From Anaerolineaceae bacterium (GTDB lineage: Bacteria > Chloroflexota > Anaerolineae > Anaerolineales > Anaerolineaceae), in the NCBI GenBank assembly GCA_027348305.1, contig DAIEPS010000026.1:1-13195 (forward strand): a DNA stretch of 13,195 nucleotides, written 5' to 3'. The number at the start of each line of letters is the position of its first letter. Within the stretch, counting starts at the first letter, position 1. Of this stretch, positions 1 to 6,278 are shown one piece after another. Under the pieces are notes generated by a model. The model made no database searches. It had not been told where the DNA came from and saw only the letters and a program-made list of their open reading frames with translations. The position numbers and the translations under genes are program-made.

Positions 1-2160
1 CGAATCGAAGTTGCTTTACGCAAGTGTTTTGAGAGCATTGGCAAGAAACCGATAATACCCATTGAGACCATCGCCCAGCGTGCCGTGAATGTGGTGGCCA
101 GTAAGTTCGACCGCCCCTCGGTTGAAGCCATCCAGGATATCGTTGAAATGACCCTGCAATCTTTGGGGGAGTTTTCCGCGGCCAAGCACTATATCCTTTA
201 TCGTGCTGAGCATGCCAAGTTGCGCCAATCACGCCCGGTGCCCAGTGATATCCGCCAGGCCTTTGAAGAATCGGATGCATTCTTTCCGACCCAGCTTCAA
301 AAGTTCCAGTTCTACGATAAATACTCGCGTTTTAATTACGAACTGGGACACCGCGAAACCTGGGTTGAAACCGTTGACCGCGCCACGGATTATCTCATCG
401 AATTATCTGACAAAAAGCTGCCTCAAGAAACTTACGACCGCATTCGTAAGGGCATTCTTGAGATGCGTGCCATGCCCTCCATGCGCCTGTTGGCCATGGC
501 CGGCCCGGCAGCCCGCCGCAACAACATTGCCATCTATAACTGCTCGTACATGCCCGTCGACAGTATTGATTCGTTTGTCGAAGCCCTGATCATCTCGATG
601 AGCGGTTGTGGTGTGGGATATTCTGTTGAAAAACAATATGTCGAGAACTTCCCGCGCGTCCATCGCCAGATCCCCGGCGAGGTGCCCACCATGGTCATCG
701 AAGATTCAGCCGACGGCTGGGCTGAGGCACTGCGCAAAGGGCTGCAGACCTGGTTTGACGGCCATGATATGAAATTTGATTTCTCTGAGATCAGACCTGC
801 CGGCTCACCCCTGCGCATTAAAGGTGGACGTGCTTCAGGCCCCGAACCCCTCAAGAAAATGCTTGAGTTCGTGCGCAGCCGTGTTTTGGCTCAGCAGGGC
901 GGCTTCATCCGCCCCATCGATGCGCATGACATCATGTGCGAAGTGGGCAATGCGGCCGTTTCTGGCGGCGTACGCCGCACCGCAATGATCTCGCTCTTTG
1001 ATTATGATGATATGGAAATGCGCAAATGCAAGAGCGGTGATTTCGAACGAGAGAACAGCCAGCGCTGGAATGCCAATAATTCATTGGTCTGGCCTGACCG
1101 CAAGCTGACCCAGCTTGAGATCTTCAATATCATCGCCGATATGCACATGTCTGGCCGCGGTGAACCCGGCATTTTCAACCGCCGCGCCGCGCACAACACC
1201 GTCCCCGCAAGACGCAAAAAAGTAGATTTTGGCACCAATCCCTGCGGCGAGATCGTACTGCGCCCTTATGAGTTCTGTAACTTGAGCATCGCGGTTGCAC
1301 GCAGTGAAGACACCTATGAGACACTTCGTGAAAAGGTCGAACTGGCCACAATCATCGGCACCATCCAGGCCATGGCCACCAACTTCCCCGGCATGCGCGA
1401 TATCTGGAAGCAGAACTGCGAAGAAGAACGCCTTCTGGGCGTGGATATCAACGGCCAACTGGATAGCTTGGTTGCCCAGGACCCCGAAGTGCAGGAAAAA
1501 CTGCGCAAAGTGGCAGTGGAAACAAATGAAAAATATGCTGACTTGCTCGGAATAAACCGTTCTGCAGCAGTCACAACAGTGAAACCGTCTGGCAACTCTT
1601 CTCAACTTTTGGATTGCTCCCCTGGCATACATCCCCGCTGGTCGCCTTACTATGTCCGCAACGTACGCGTTGGCACACACTCGCCCATATTCAAAGTCCT
1701 GCGCGATGCCGGTGTTCCCATGAACCCTGAGAACGGTCAGACCATTGAAAACGCCACGACCTGGGTCGTTCACTTCCCGGTCAAAGCGCCGGAGCATTCC
1801 ATCACGCGTGAATCGCGCTCCGCTTTGGTGCAGTGCGAGTACTGGCTGCAAAACAAGATGCACTGGACGGAGCATAACCCCAGTGTGACCATCACCTACA
1901 AACCAGACGAGATCATCGACATCATCAAGTGGGTTTGGGAGCATCAAGATGTGATCGGCGGCATGACCTTTTTGCCCTCCTATGATTCGCTTTTCAACCA
2001 GATGCCTTACGAACAGATTGATGAAGCGGAATACAACAAGCTGGCTGCAAAGTTCCCGAACATCGATTTTTCAAAGCTCTATTATTACGAAGAAAAAGAT
2101 CTCACCACCGCAGCCCAGGAATTAGCCTGTCTTGCGGGAACTTGCTCGATCGAGTTCTAG
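1..2160 (+). CDS. nrdJ: Adenosylcobalamin-dependent (class II) ribonucleoside-triphosphate reductase, 5'-partial
   Basis: Reduces ribonucleotides (probably triphosphates) to deoxyribonucleotides using a B12-generated thiyl radical. The frame is open from base 1, so the start lies upstream; a GTG at 85 is internal. Window residues 1-80 form most of an N-terminal ATP-cone (RIEVALRKC, then IQDIVEMTL and AKHYILYRAEHAKLR), the allosteric activity domain. The catalytic barrel carries all five cysteines of the Lactobacillus leichmannii RTPR pattern: C181 in NCSYMP, C415 in NPCGEI (thiyl radical site), C426 in FCNLS eleven residues later, and the C-terminal pair CLAGTC (C710, C715). Other RTPR-like blocks are SEIRPAGSP, SGGVRRTA, RWNANNS and TTVKPSGNSS. 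No intein is visible. The seven-fold similarity of these blocks to monomeric RTPR makes the class secure. It supplies dNTPs to the nucleotide genes downstream, but a 328-bp gap with hairpins separates it from them, so shared transcription is uncertain. Confidence 0.95.
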   Translation, partial: RIEVALRKCFESIGKKPIIPIETIAQRAVNVVASKFDRPSVEAIQDIVEMTLQSLGEFSAAKHYILYRAEHAKLRQSRPVPSDIRQAFEESDAFFPTQLQKFQFYDKYSRFNYELGHRETWVETVDRATDYLIELSDKKLPQETYDRIRKGILEMRAMPSMRLLAMAGPAARRNNIAIYNCSYMPVDSIDSFVEALIISMSGCGVGYSVEKQYVENFPRVHRQIPGEVPTMVIEDSADGWAEALRKGLQTWFDGHDMKFDFSEIRPAGSPLRIKGGRASGPEPLKKMLEFVRSRVLAQQGGFIRPIDAHDIMCEVGNAAVSGGVRRTAMISLFDYDDMEMRKCKSGDFERENSQRWNANNSLVWPDRKLTQLEIFNIIADMHMSGRGEPGIFNRRAAHNTVPARRKKVDFGTNPCGEIVLRPYEFCNLSIAVARSEDTYETLREKVELATIIGTIQAMATNFPGMRDIWKQNCEEERLLGVDINGQLDSLVAQDPEVQEKLRKVAVETNEKYADLLGINRSAAVTTVKPSGNSSQLLDCSPGIHPRWSPYYVRNVRVGTHSPIFKVLRDAGVPMNPENGQTIENATTWVVHFPVKAPEHSITRESRSALVQCEYWLQNKMHWTEHNPSVTITYKPDEIIDIIKWVWEHQDVIGGMTFLPSYDSLFNQMPYEQIDEAEYNKLAAKFPNIDFSKLYYYEEKDLTTAAQELACLAGTCSIEF

Positions 2161-2223
2161 TTTTTATTCAGGGTGACGTGACACCCCCTGGATGAACGCT
2201 CAACCTTGACCATTTTTGCGGAT

Positions 2224-2263
2224 ATCAAACAGGTTGGCAGAAATTATCGCCAATCTGTTTGAT
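2224..2263 (+). terminator. Strong hairpin downstream of nrdJ (possible terminator or RNA-stability element)
   Basis: ATCAAACAGGTTGGC (2224-2238) pairs with GCCAATCTGTTTGAT (2249-2263) over 15 positions, with one G-U wobble in RNA and a 10-nt loop. It lies 64 bases after the nrdJ stop. It is not followed by a run of T, so it is not a canonical intrinsic terminator. It may instead protect the 3' end of the nrdJ transcript or act as a factor-assisted terminator. Confidence 0.4.
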
Positions 2264-2327
2264 CTCATTTCATAATAAAAGAGGCCACTTCCCCGCAGCT
2301 TGCTGCGATGAAAGTTTATTATTTTTT

Positions 2328-2380
2328 GCCTCACCCCAAACCCCTCTCCATCCTCAGATGGAGAGGGGCAGTGGAGAGGC
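2328..2380. repeat. Interspersed nested inverted repeat, copy 1 (short form)
   Basis: Begins GCCTCACCCC and ends GAGAGGC, with a core hairpin at 2341-2368: CCCCTCTCCATC, loop CTCA, GATGGAGAGGGG (12 bp perfect). It is preceded by a T-run (about 2322-2327) and followed by CTGAGAAAAA. This is the shortest of the four copies because it lacks the extra segment between the core and the right end. It carries no ORF. Confidence 0.9.
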
Positions 2381-2488
2381 CTGAGAAAAAGTGTTTTTTG
2401 TAGACTTAAAATATAAAATGAACTAGATACCCAGTAGCGTGCTACAGTGAGTTTTCATTTTACTAATTTAATGATCAGGAGCGGAGAA

Positions 2489-3223
2489 GTGACTTCTTTG
2501 AAGGGAAAAGTGATCCTGGTGACAGGCGGCGCACACCGTGTGGGCAGATCCATCGCATTGGCGCTGGCGCAAGAAGGCGCCTCGGTTGCCATTACCTATC
2601 ACACCTCACAAAAAGACGCACTTCAAACCGTGGAAGAACTCAAGGCGCTTGGTGTTCAGGCTGTGGCTTTCTTTTGCGACCAGACCGACATTTCACAGGT
2701 CCAAAAAACGGTGACGGATGTACACACCTTTTTCGGCCGCCTGGATGGACTGGTCAATAACGCCGCCATCATGCAGGAAATCCCGTTTCTCGAGATCACC
2801 CCTGAAGACTGGGCACAAACCATGGATACCAACGCCAGGGCGCCATTCTTCTTTACCCAGGTCGCCGGCAGGTTAATGCTGGCAGGCGAGGGCGGCGCAA
2901 TCGTCAACATCCTGGATGAAAGCGCGCAGGTTCCCACCCGCTACTATATCCATCACAGCGCTGCCAAAGCGGCCTTGCGCATGCTCACCCTTTCAACCGC
3001 TTTGGCGTTGGCGCCCAGCATCCGCGTCAATGCAGTGCTGCCCGGCCCGGTCTTGATGCCCGAGGGCGGCGACGAAGAACGCTGGAAGAGACTTGAAAAG
3101 AATACACCACTCAAACGCCTGGGTTCGCCTGATGACGTTGCAAGGGCGGTTGTCTATTTAATGAAGGAAGAATTCATCACCGGGCAGGTTTTGGTGGTGG
3201 ATGGCGGCCGCACGATCAAATAA
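2489..3223 (+). CDS. Short-chain dehydrogenase/reductase, pteridine reductase (PTR1/FolM)-like, active-site Tyr replaced by His
   Basis: A 244-residue cytosolic NAD(P)H-dependent SDR. The GTG start at 2489 is chosen because AGGAG (2478-2482) sits 6 nt upstream; GTG 2447 and ATG 2471 have no Shine-Dalgarno. Visible motifs: nucleotide-binding TGGAHRVG (12-19), NNA (90-92), tetrad Asn in DTNARAPF (about 115) and a C-terminal TGQVLVVDGG. The active site has D143 seventeen residues before K160, the same spacing as Asp181 and Lys198 of Leishmania PTR1. The TGxxxRxG form of the first motif also fits PTR1/FolM reductases, which reduce pterins and dihydrofolate. At the catalytic Tyr position there is H156 (CAC, 2954-2956), one transition away from Tyr. 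A role in regenerating tetrahydrofolate for the TS genes downstream is inferred from position. The substitution leaves catalysis in doubt. The next gene starts 19 bp after this stop. Confidence 0.8.
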   Translation: MTSLKGKVILVTGGAHRVGRSIALALAQEGASVAITYHTSQKDALQTVEELKALGVQAVAFFCDQTDISQVQKTVTDVHTFFGRLDGLVNNAAIMQEIPFLEITPEDWAQTMDTNARAPFFFTQVAGRLMLAGEGGAIVNILDESAQVPTRYYIHHSAAKAALRMLTLSTALALAPSIRVNAVLPGPVLMPEGGDEERWKRLEKNTPLKRLGSPDDVARAVVYLMKEEFITGQVLVVDGGRTIK

Positions 3224-3242
3224 TCTGTATTGGAGTTAGTGC

Positions 3243-3779
3243 ATGGGTTCAGTGTTGTCAGCAGCAAAGATCAGAGACCTGCAAAAGAAAGATCCCCCCT
3301 TGATCGAAGGGCTGCTGGATCCTCATCAGCAGATCCAGCCCAACGGTGTGGATCTCAGTCTGTATTCCGTGCAGGCTTTTCAATCCGGCGGCCAGCTTGG
3401 GTTCACCAGTGCCGAACGCGTACTGCCTCAATTGACGGCCATTGATTTTAAAGACGGCTGGGTGGATCTGCCGCAGGGGCAGTACCTGGTGACCTTTAAC
3501 GAGATCGTGCACCTGCCGGTGGAAGTGATGGCGCTGGGTCGTCCGCGCTCAAGCCTGCTGCGCATGGCTGTTTCGGTGGGCACAGCGGTTTGGGATGCGG
3601 GCTATAATGGACGCAGTCAGAGTTTATTGATGGTTTACAACCCGGGTGGTGTGCGGCTGGCGCAAAACGCACGCCTGTTGCAGTTGGTTTTCTTTGAAAT
3701 TGACGGCGGTACCCACGCCTATGACGGGTTCTTCCAAAACGAAAATATCCACCTACCCAAACAGAAGGATGCATTATGA
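3243..3779 (+). CDS. dUTPase of the dCTP deaminase/dUTPase (DCD/DUT) family, archaeal type
   Basis: Predicted to hydrolyse dUTP to dUMP and pyrophosphate, which keeps uracil out of DNA and supplies dUMP. The protein has 178 residues. ATG 3243 is preceded by GGAG (3232-3235) at 7 nt. Motifs: QIQPNGVDLSL (30-40), GRPRSSLLR (99-107), VWDAGYNGRS (116-125) with the conserved Asp118, then LLMVYNP and ARLLQLVFFEI. The C-terminal YDGFFQNENI resembles the closing arm of archaeal dUTPases. The Glu that drives deamination in dCTP deaminase (E138 in E. coli Dcd, three residues before the conserved Asn) is Met130 here, so pyrophosphatase without deaminase activity is favoured. Its stop overlaps the next gene by ATGA, implying translational coupling. 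Substrate choice (dUTP or another dNTP) cannot be read from sequence alone. Confidence 0.8.
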   Translation: MGSVLSAAKIRDLQKKDPPLIEGLLDPHQQIQPNGVDLSLYSVQAFQSGGQLGFTSAERVLPQLTAIDFKDGWVDLPQGQYLVTFNEIVHLPVEVMALGRPRSSLLRMAVSVGTAVWDAGYNGRSQSLLMVYNPGGVRLAQNARLLQLVFFEIDGGTHAYDGFFQNENIHLPKQKDAL

Positions 3780-4204
3780 AAATTACGGCTTATGTATCTG
3801 GGGCTCTCACCGGCGGAGATGAGATCGAATTACTTAAGCATTTTTATGAGCGAATTGCTGAAACATGCAAAAGTGCGGGTATTGAGGCTTATTTACCTCA
3901 TCTTGTCTCTGACCCGATCGGCAACCCGAACATGACGCCGGATGAAGTCTACGATCTCGACCGTCGCCAGGTGTTGGCATCCAATTTGCTGGTGGCTTAT
4001 GTGGGCTATCCCTCGTTGGGCGTCGGCCAGGAGATCGAGATAGCCCGCGAGAACAACATCCCCGTCGTGATGCTGATGGAAAAGGACCGCAGAATTTCGC
4101 GCATGGCACGCGGAAACCCCGCCGTGGTGGCAGAGATCCACTTCAAGGATTATGACGATGCGCTTCAGCAGCTTTCTCACTGGTTGAAGGAGTGGAAGGC
4201 ATGA
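3776..4204 (+). CDS. Nucleoside 2-deoxyribosyltransferase-superfamily protein, DNPH1/Rcl-like deoxynucleotide N-hydrolase
   Basis: A 142-residue soluble protein. ATG 3776 overlaps the previous stop (ATGA) and has AAGGA (3765-3769) at 6 nt. The Rossmann-like superfamily pattern is clear: YVSGALTGG (6-14) forms the phosphate/sugar-binding start with Tyr6, Asp60 or Asp62 lies in VYDLDRRQ, and PSLGVGQEIEIA (79-90) carries Ser80 and the catalytic Glu86. The last block and the later RISRMARGN match mammalian DNPH1/Rcl (PSLGVGYELGRA and an RG near the same place) better than bacterial nucleoside transferases. DNPH1 cleaves 2'-deoxynucleoside 5'-monophosphates to base and deoxyribose 5-phosphate and is known to sanitise hydroxymethyl-dUMP. 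MilB and BlsM in nucleoside antibiotic pathways are relatives acting on CMP-type substrates. Here it probably removes a dNMP, perhaps a product or by-product of the adjacent TS-fold enzymes; that is inference. Confidence 0.75.
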   Translation: MKITAYVSGALTGGDEIELLKHFYERIAETCKSAGIEAYLPHLVSDPIGNPNMTPDEVYDLDRRQVLASNLLVAYVGYPSLGVGQEIEIARENNIPVVMLMEKDRRISRMARGNPAVVAEIHFKDYDDALQQLSHWLKEWKA

Positions 4205-5031
4205 CCCAGTTTGACCGCACCTACAGCGATTGCCTGCGCCAGATCCTTGACCACGGCATCGAAGAGGTCAATGAGCGTACGGGGCACAGGGTCAAGGCGC
4301 TGCCCGGGCTGCACTTTAGCCTGGATGCGGGTTTTCCCCTTTTAAGTCTGCGCAAGATCGCGCCGCGCGTCTTCGCCGCAGAGCAGGTCTGGTTCATGAT
4401 GGGCAGCCGCAAGCCGGTGGAATTCATCGACCAGTATACAAAAATTTGGAATGATTTCACCAACATCAATGGTGTGGTCAATTCGGCATACGGCTTTCGC
4501 TGGCGGCAGTTCTTTGGCCGCGACCAGATCGGGCTGCTGATCAAGCTGCTCGAAAAAGAACGCAGTTCACGCCATGGCGTGGTGATCGGCTGGGACCCCG
4601 CCTCGGACGGCCTGAACCCTTATCTCAAAAAGAAGAATGTACCCTGCCCGATCTCGTTCACGGTCAACATCATTGGCGACCGGCTGCATTTTCACACCAT
4701 CTTCCGCTCCAACGATATGGTGGTGGGCTGCCCGTTTGATGTGGCCGGCTTTGCCCTGCTTCAGCGCATGCTGGCCGCGCGCCTTGGTGTGGGGGTGGGG
4801 GTCTATTCTCATTCCATTTCAAACGCGCATATCTATGATGTGCATTATGAAGCGGCTGAAGAATTGATCCACCGTACAGGGCAGGAAAAGGAAATTGAGC
4901 TCAATGCCCAGCCGGATTGGTTTGCGCGCGCTGAGAAGGGCGACATCACCCTGGTGGATGAGATCGTGCAGATTTTGGAACCGCAGTATAACCCTTCGCC
5001 GCCCATCAAAGGACTGCCGGTGGTGTTGTAA
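4201..5031 (+). CDS. Thymidylate synthase-family protein (TS1), Cys intact, Asn177-to-Asp: candidate dCMP methyl- or hydroxymethyltransferase
   Basis: A 276-residue ThyA-fold enzyme that uses methylene-tetrahydrofolate to modify C5 of a pyrimidine nucleotide. ATG 4201 overlaps the previous stop and has AAGGAG (4187-4192) at 8 nt. Conserved TS positions (E. coli numbering in brackets): R26 in ERTG (R21), E61 (E58), W83 (W80), Y97 in YGFRW (Y94), nucleophile C149 in VPCPISF (C146), RSND 169-172 (R166-D169), H210 and Y212 in NAHIYDVH (H207, Y209). The residue that reads the base, Asn177, is Asp180 in GCPFDVAGF (codon 4738-4740). Engineered N-to-D TS and natural T4 dCMP hydroxymethylase have Asp there and act on dCMP. 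His125 stands at the second of the phosphate-binding Arg pair (R127). Annotation pipelines would probably call it thyA. A true thymidylate synthase with relaxed recognition is not excluded. Confidence 0.8.
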   Translation: MTQFDRTYSDCLRQILDHGIEEVNERTGHRVKALPGLHFSLDAGFPLLSLRKIAPRVFAAEQVWFMMGSRKPVEFIDQYTKIWNDFTNINGVVNSAYGFRWRQFFGRDQIGLLIKLLEKERSSRHGVVIGWDPASDGLNPYLKKKNVPCPISFTVNIIGDRLHFHTIFRSNDMVVGCPFDVAGFALLQRMLAARLGVGVGVYSHSISNAHIYDVHYEAAEELIHRTGQEKEIELNAQPDWFARAEKGDITLVDEIVQILEPQYNPSPPIKGLPVVL

Positions 5032-5249
5032 TTGAATATTAAAATGATAACTTAGCGTCAAATTGAATCAATGAGTTTGTTATTCTGCCTCACCCCACCT
5101 CCTTCGCTTCGCAAACGAGGTTTACCCCTCTCCGTCCCATGGATGGAGAGGGGCAGGAGTGAGGCCGGAGTAAAAACGATTTTATTTTGGAAGAATATTA
5201 AATTACAGTTTTGTTTTTAAAATCTTTTCTCATCTACAAGGTAGGTTTG
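5032..5249. other. Intergenic gap between TS1 and TS2
   Basis: These 218 bp contain AT-rich flanks and copy 2 of the interspersed repeat. No ORF is supported. This is the only gap above 20 bp inside the otherwise tightly packed cluster. The following gene has its own Shine-Dalgarno (AAGG at 5238-5241). An in-frame TTG at 5211 lies upstream but has no good ribosome-binding site. Confidence 0.6.
5087..5165. repeat. Interspersed nested inverted repeat, copy 2, inside the nucleotide cluster
   Basis: Begins GCCTCACCCC (5087-5096) and ends GTGAGGC (5159-5165), which are mutually complementary termini. The core hairpin 5125-5153 has 13-nt arms (CCCCTCTCCGTCC / GGATGGAGAGGGG) with one G-U wobble and a CAT loop. 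A left accessory segment (CCTCC...CGAGG, about 5097-5120) forms another small stem. It is followed by CGGAGTAAAAA, like copy 1. In RNA it could attenuate or stabilise the cluster transcript. Confidence 0.9.
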
Positions 5250-6278
5250 ATGGCAGATCCCGCTCCCGTTTTTAGAGGTGCAACCCTTAAAGAACTCCTG
5301 GCTGAAGCGCATGACTACGTGGTCAGTCACGGTGTGAAGCGCGAGTCATCCCGCGGCAGTACCTATTCGGTTAAAGCTCTCACCCTCGTCTGGGAAAACC
5401 CCTCGAATTCGGACGAGAATTATTGGGGCTGGTCGCGGGAAGCCGCGGATTTCTACCAACAGATCTTTGTGGATGGCAGGCCTGAGAACCGGCCTGAGCG
5501 GCTGGCTGAAAAGGGCGACTATATCTTCCCATACACCTATGCGGCGCGCTCGCGTTTTTGGGATGGCGGCTGGGGATACATCCAGGCTGTACTGCGCGCC
5601 ACCCAAAGATTGGGCGGTGATTCTGCGGCAGTCACTAAGACGCAGGGCGCCTTTTTTATCTACCTTAAGGCTGCGGGTGAACTGGTTCACCTTCAAGTAA
5701 TATTGGCCGTTTGGGATTGGCTCGGCAGCCAGCAGATGGCTGCCTTCCTTGAGAATCCTTTCACAGTGGATTCGTTCATGGCAAGATCCCGCGTTGATCA
5801 ACTGAAACGTGTGATCAATGAAATCGAAGACAACCCTGCTTCACGCAGGGCGGTGACAGTCTCTTTCGTTTACCCCGAACTGGATCAGCGCATGAAACCC
5901 CTGCTGGGCATTCCGCCTTACCAGTTCTTTCAACTGCTTCCGGGTGAAGCAGCCGAACCGCTGCATTCCTTCCACGTGCACCGCTCGCTGGATGCCGGCC
6001 AGGGCGTGCTGCTGGACTTCATGCACGACTACTATTGGCTGGCCGAAGCGGCAGCTCGGGTCAACCGTCCGCTGGGCACGGTTACGGTCACAGCAGGGGA
6101 CTTCCACGTTTACCTGCCGTCGGAAGCAGCGCCCGCTGTCGACCGCATCGAAAAATGGTTGATGGATGTCACGGACGGCTATCAGGCTGGTCTTGGTGTG
6201 CCAGAGAAACTGCTGCAAAAAGAAAACTATCAACAAAATGCATTGAGAATTTATTCCTTATTGGGAGATGCGCAATGA
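5250..6278 (+). CDS. Thymidylate synthase-fold paralogue (TS2), archaeal-type, catalytic Cys replaced by Tyr
   Basis: A 342-residue protein recognisable as TS family from its C-terminal half: NPASRRAVTVSF (195-206, the phosphate-binding Arg pair), IPPYQFFQL (221-229), HRSLDAGQG (244-252, the RSxD motif), VLLDFMHDYYWL, and TAGDFHVYLP (281-290, with D284, H286 and Y288 of the DxHxY motif). The start of the protein and FPYTYAARSRFW (93-104) resemble archaeal TS. At the nucleophile position stands Tyr224 (TAC, 5919-5921). At the base-reading Asn177 position stands Asp256 (6015-6017), as in TS1. About 60 residues (roughly 122-180) between the Y-x-R block and the Arg pair look like an insertion and are not recognised. 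Start: ATG 5250 with AAGG at 8 nt; TTG 5211 is less likely. It overlaps the next gene by ATGA. Without the Cys, normal TS chemistry is unlikely; a regulatory or heteromeric partner of TS1, or a different reaction, is possible. Confidence 0.75.
   Translation: MADPAPVFRGATLKELLAEAHDYVVSHGVKRESSRGSTYSVKALTLVWENPSNSDENYWGWSREAADFYQQIFVDGRPENRPERLAEKGDYIFPYTYAARSRFWDGGWGYIQAVLRATQRLGGDSAAVTKTQGAFFIYLKAAGELVHLQVILAVWDWLGSQQMAAFLENPFTVDSFMARSRVDQLKRVINEIEDNPASRRAVTVSFVYPELDQRMKPLLGIPPYQFFQLLPGEAAEPLHSFHVHRSLDAGQGVLLDFMHDYYWLAEAAARVNRPLGTVTVTAGDFHVYLPSEAAPAVDRIEKWLMDVTDGYQAGLGVPEKLLQKENYQQNALRIYSLLGDAQ

Larger units (their letters stand above)
2161..2488. other. Intergenic region between nrdJ and the nucleotide cluster
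   Basis: No coding sequence is supported here. The gap holds, in order: a weak imperfect hairpin just after the nrdJ stop (CAGGGTG/CACCCCCTG, about 2170-2193); a strong 15-bp hairpin at 2224-2263; a small perfect hairpin CGCAGC-TT-GCTGCG at 2294-2307; copy 1 of the interspersed repeat at 2328-2380; and an AT-rich stretch 2381-2430 that may carry the promoter of the downstream cluster. A TATAAA lies at 2412-2417, but no matching -35 box was found. GTAGC/GCTAC form a tiny inverted repeat at 2434-2445. In-frame upstream starts GTG 2447 and ATG 2471 of the next gene lack a ribosome-binding site. Confidence 0.6.

Noticed and set aside
1081..1947. 288-residue open frame on the - strand inside nrdJ
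   Set aside because: It is fully antisense to a well-conserved RNR coding region and shows no recognisable motif; it is a by-product of GC-rich codon use.
2161..2446. Cobalamin riboswitch or RNR regulator (NrdR) boxes near nrdJ
   Set aside because: The true nrdJ upstream region lies outside the window, and no B12-box-like conserved sequence was recognised in the downstream gap.
6035..6274. 80-codon N-terminal extension of the second DCD/DUT protein
   Set aside because: It overlaps TS2 in another frame and looks non-protein-like; ATG 6275 has a proper ribosome-binding site and forms the ATGA overlap seen at other junctions.
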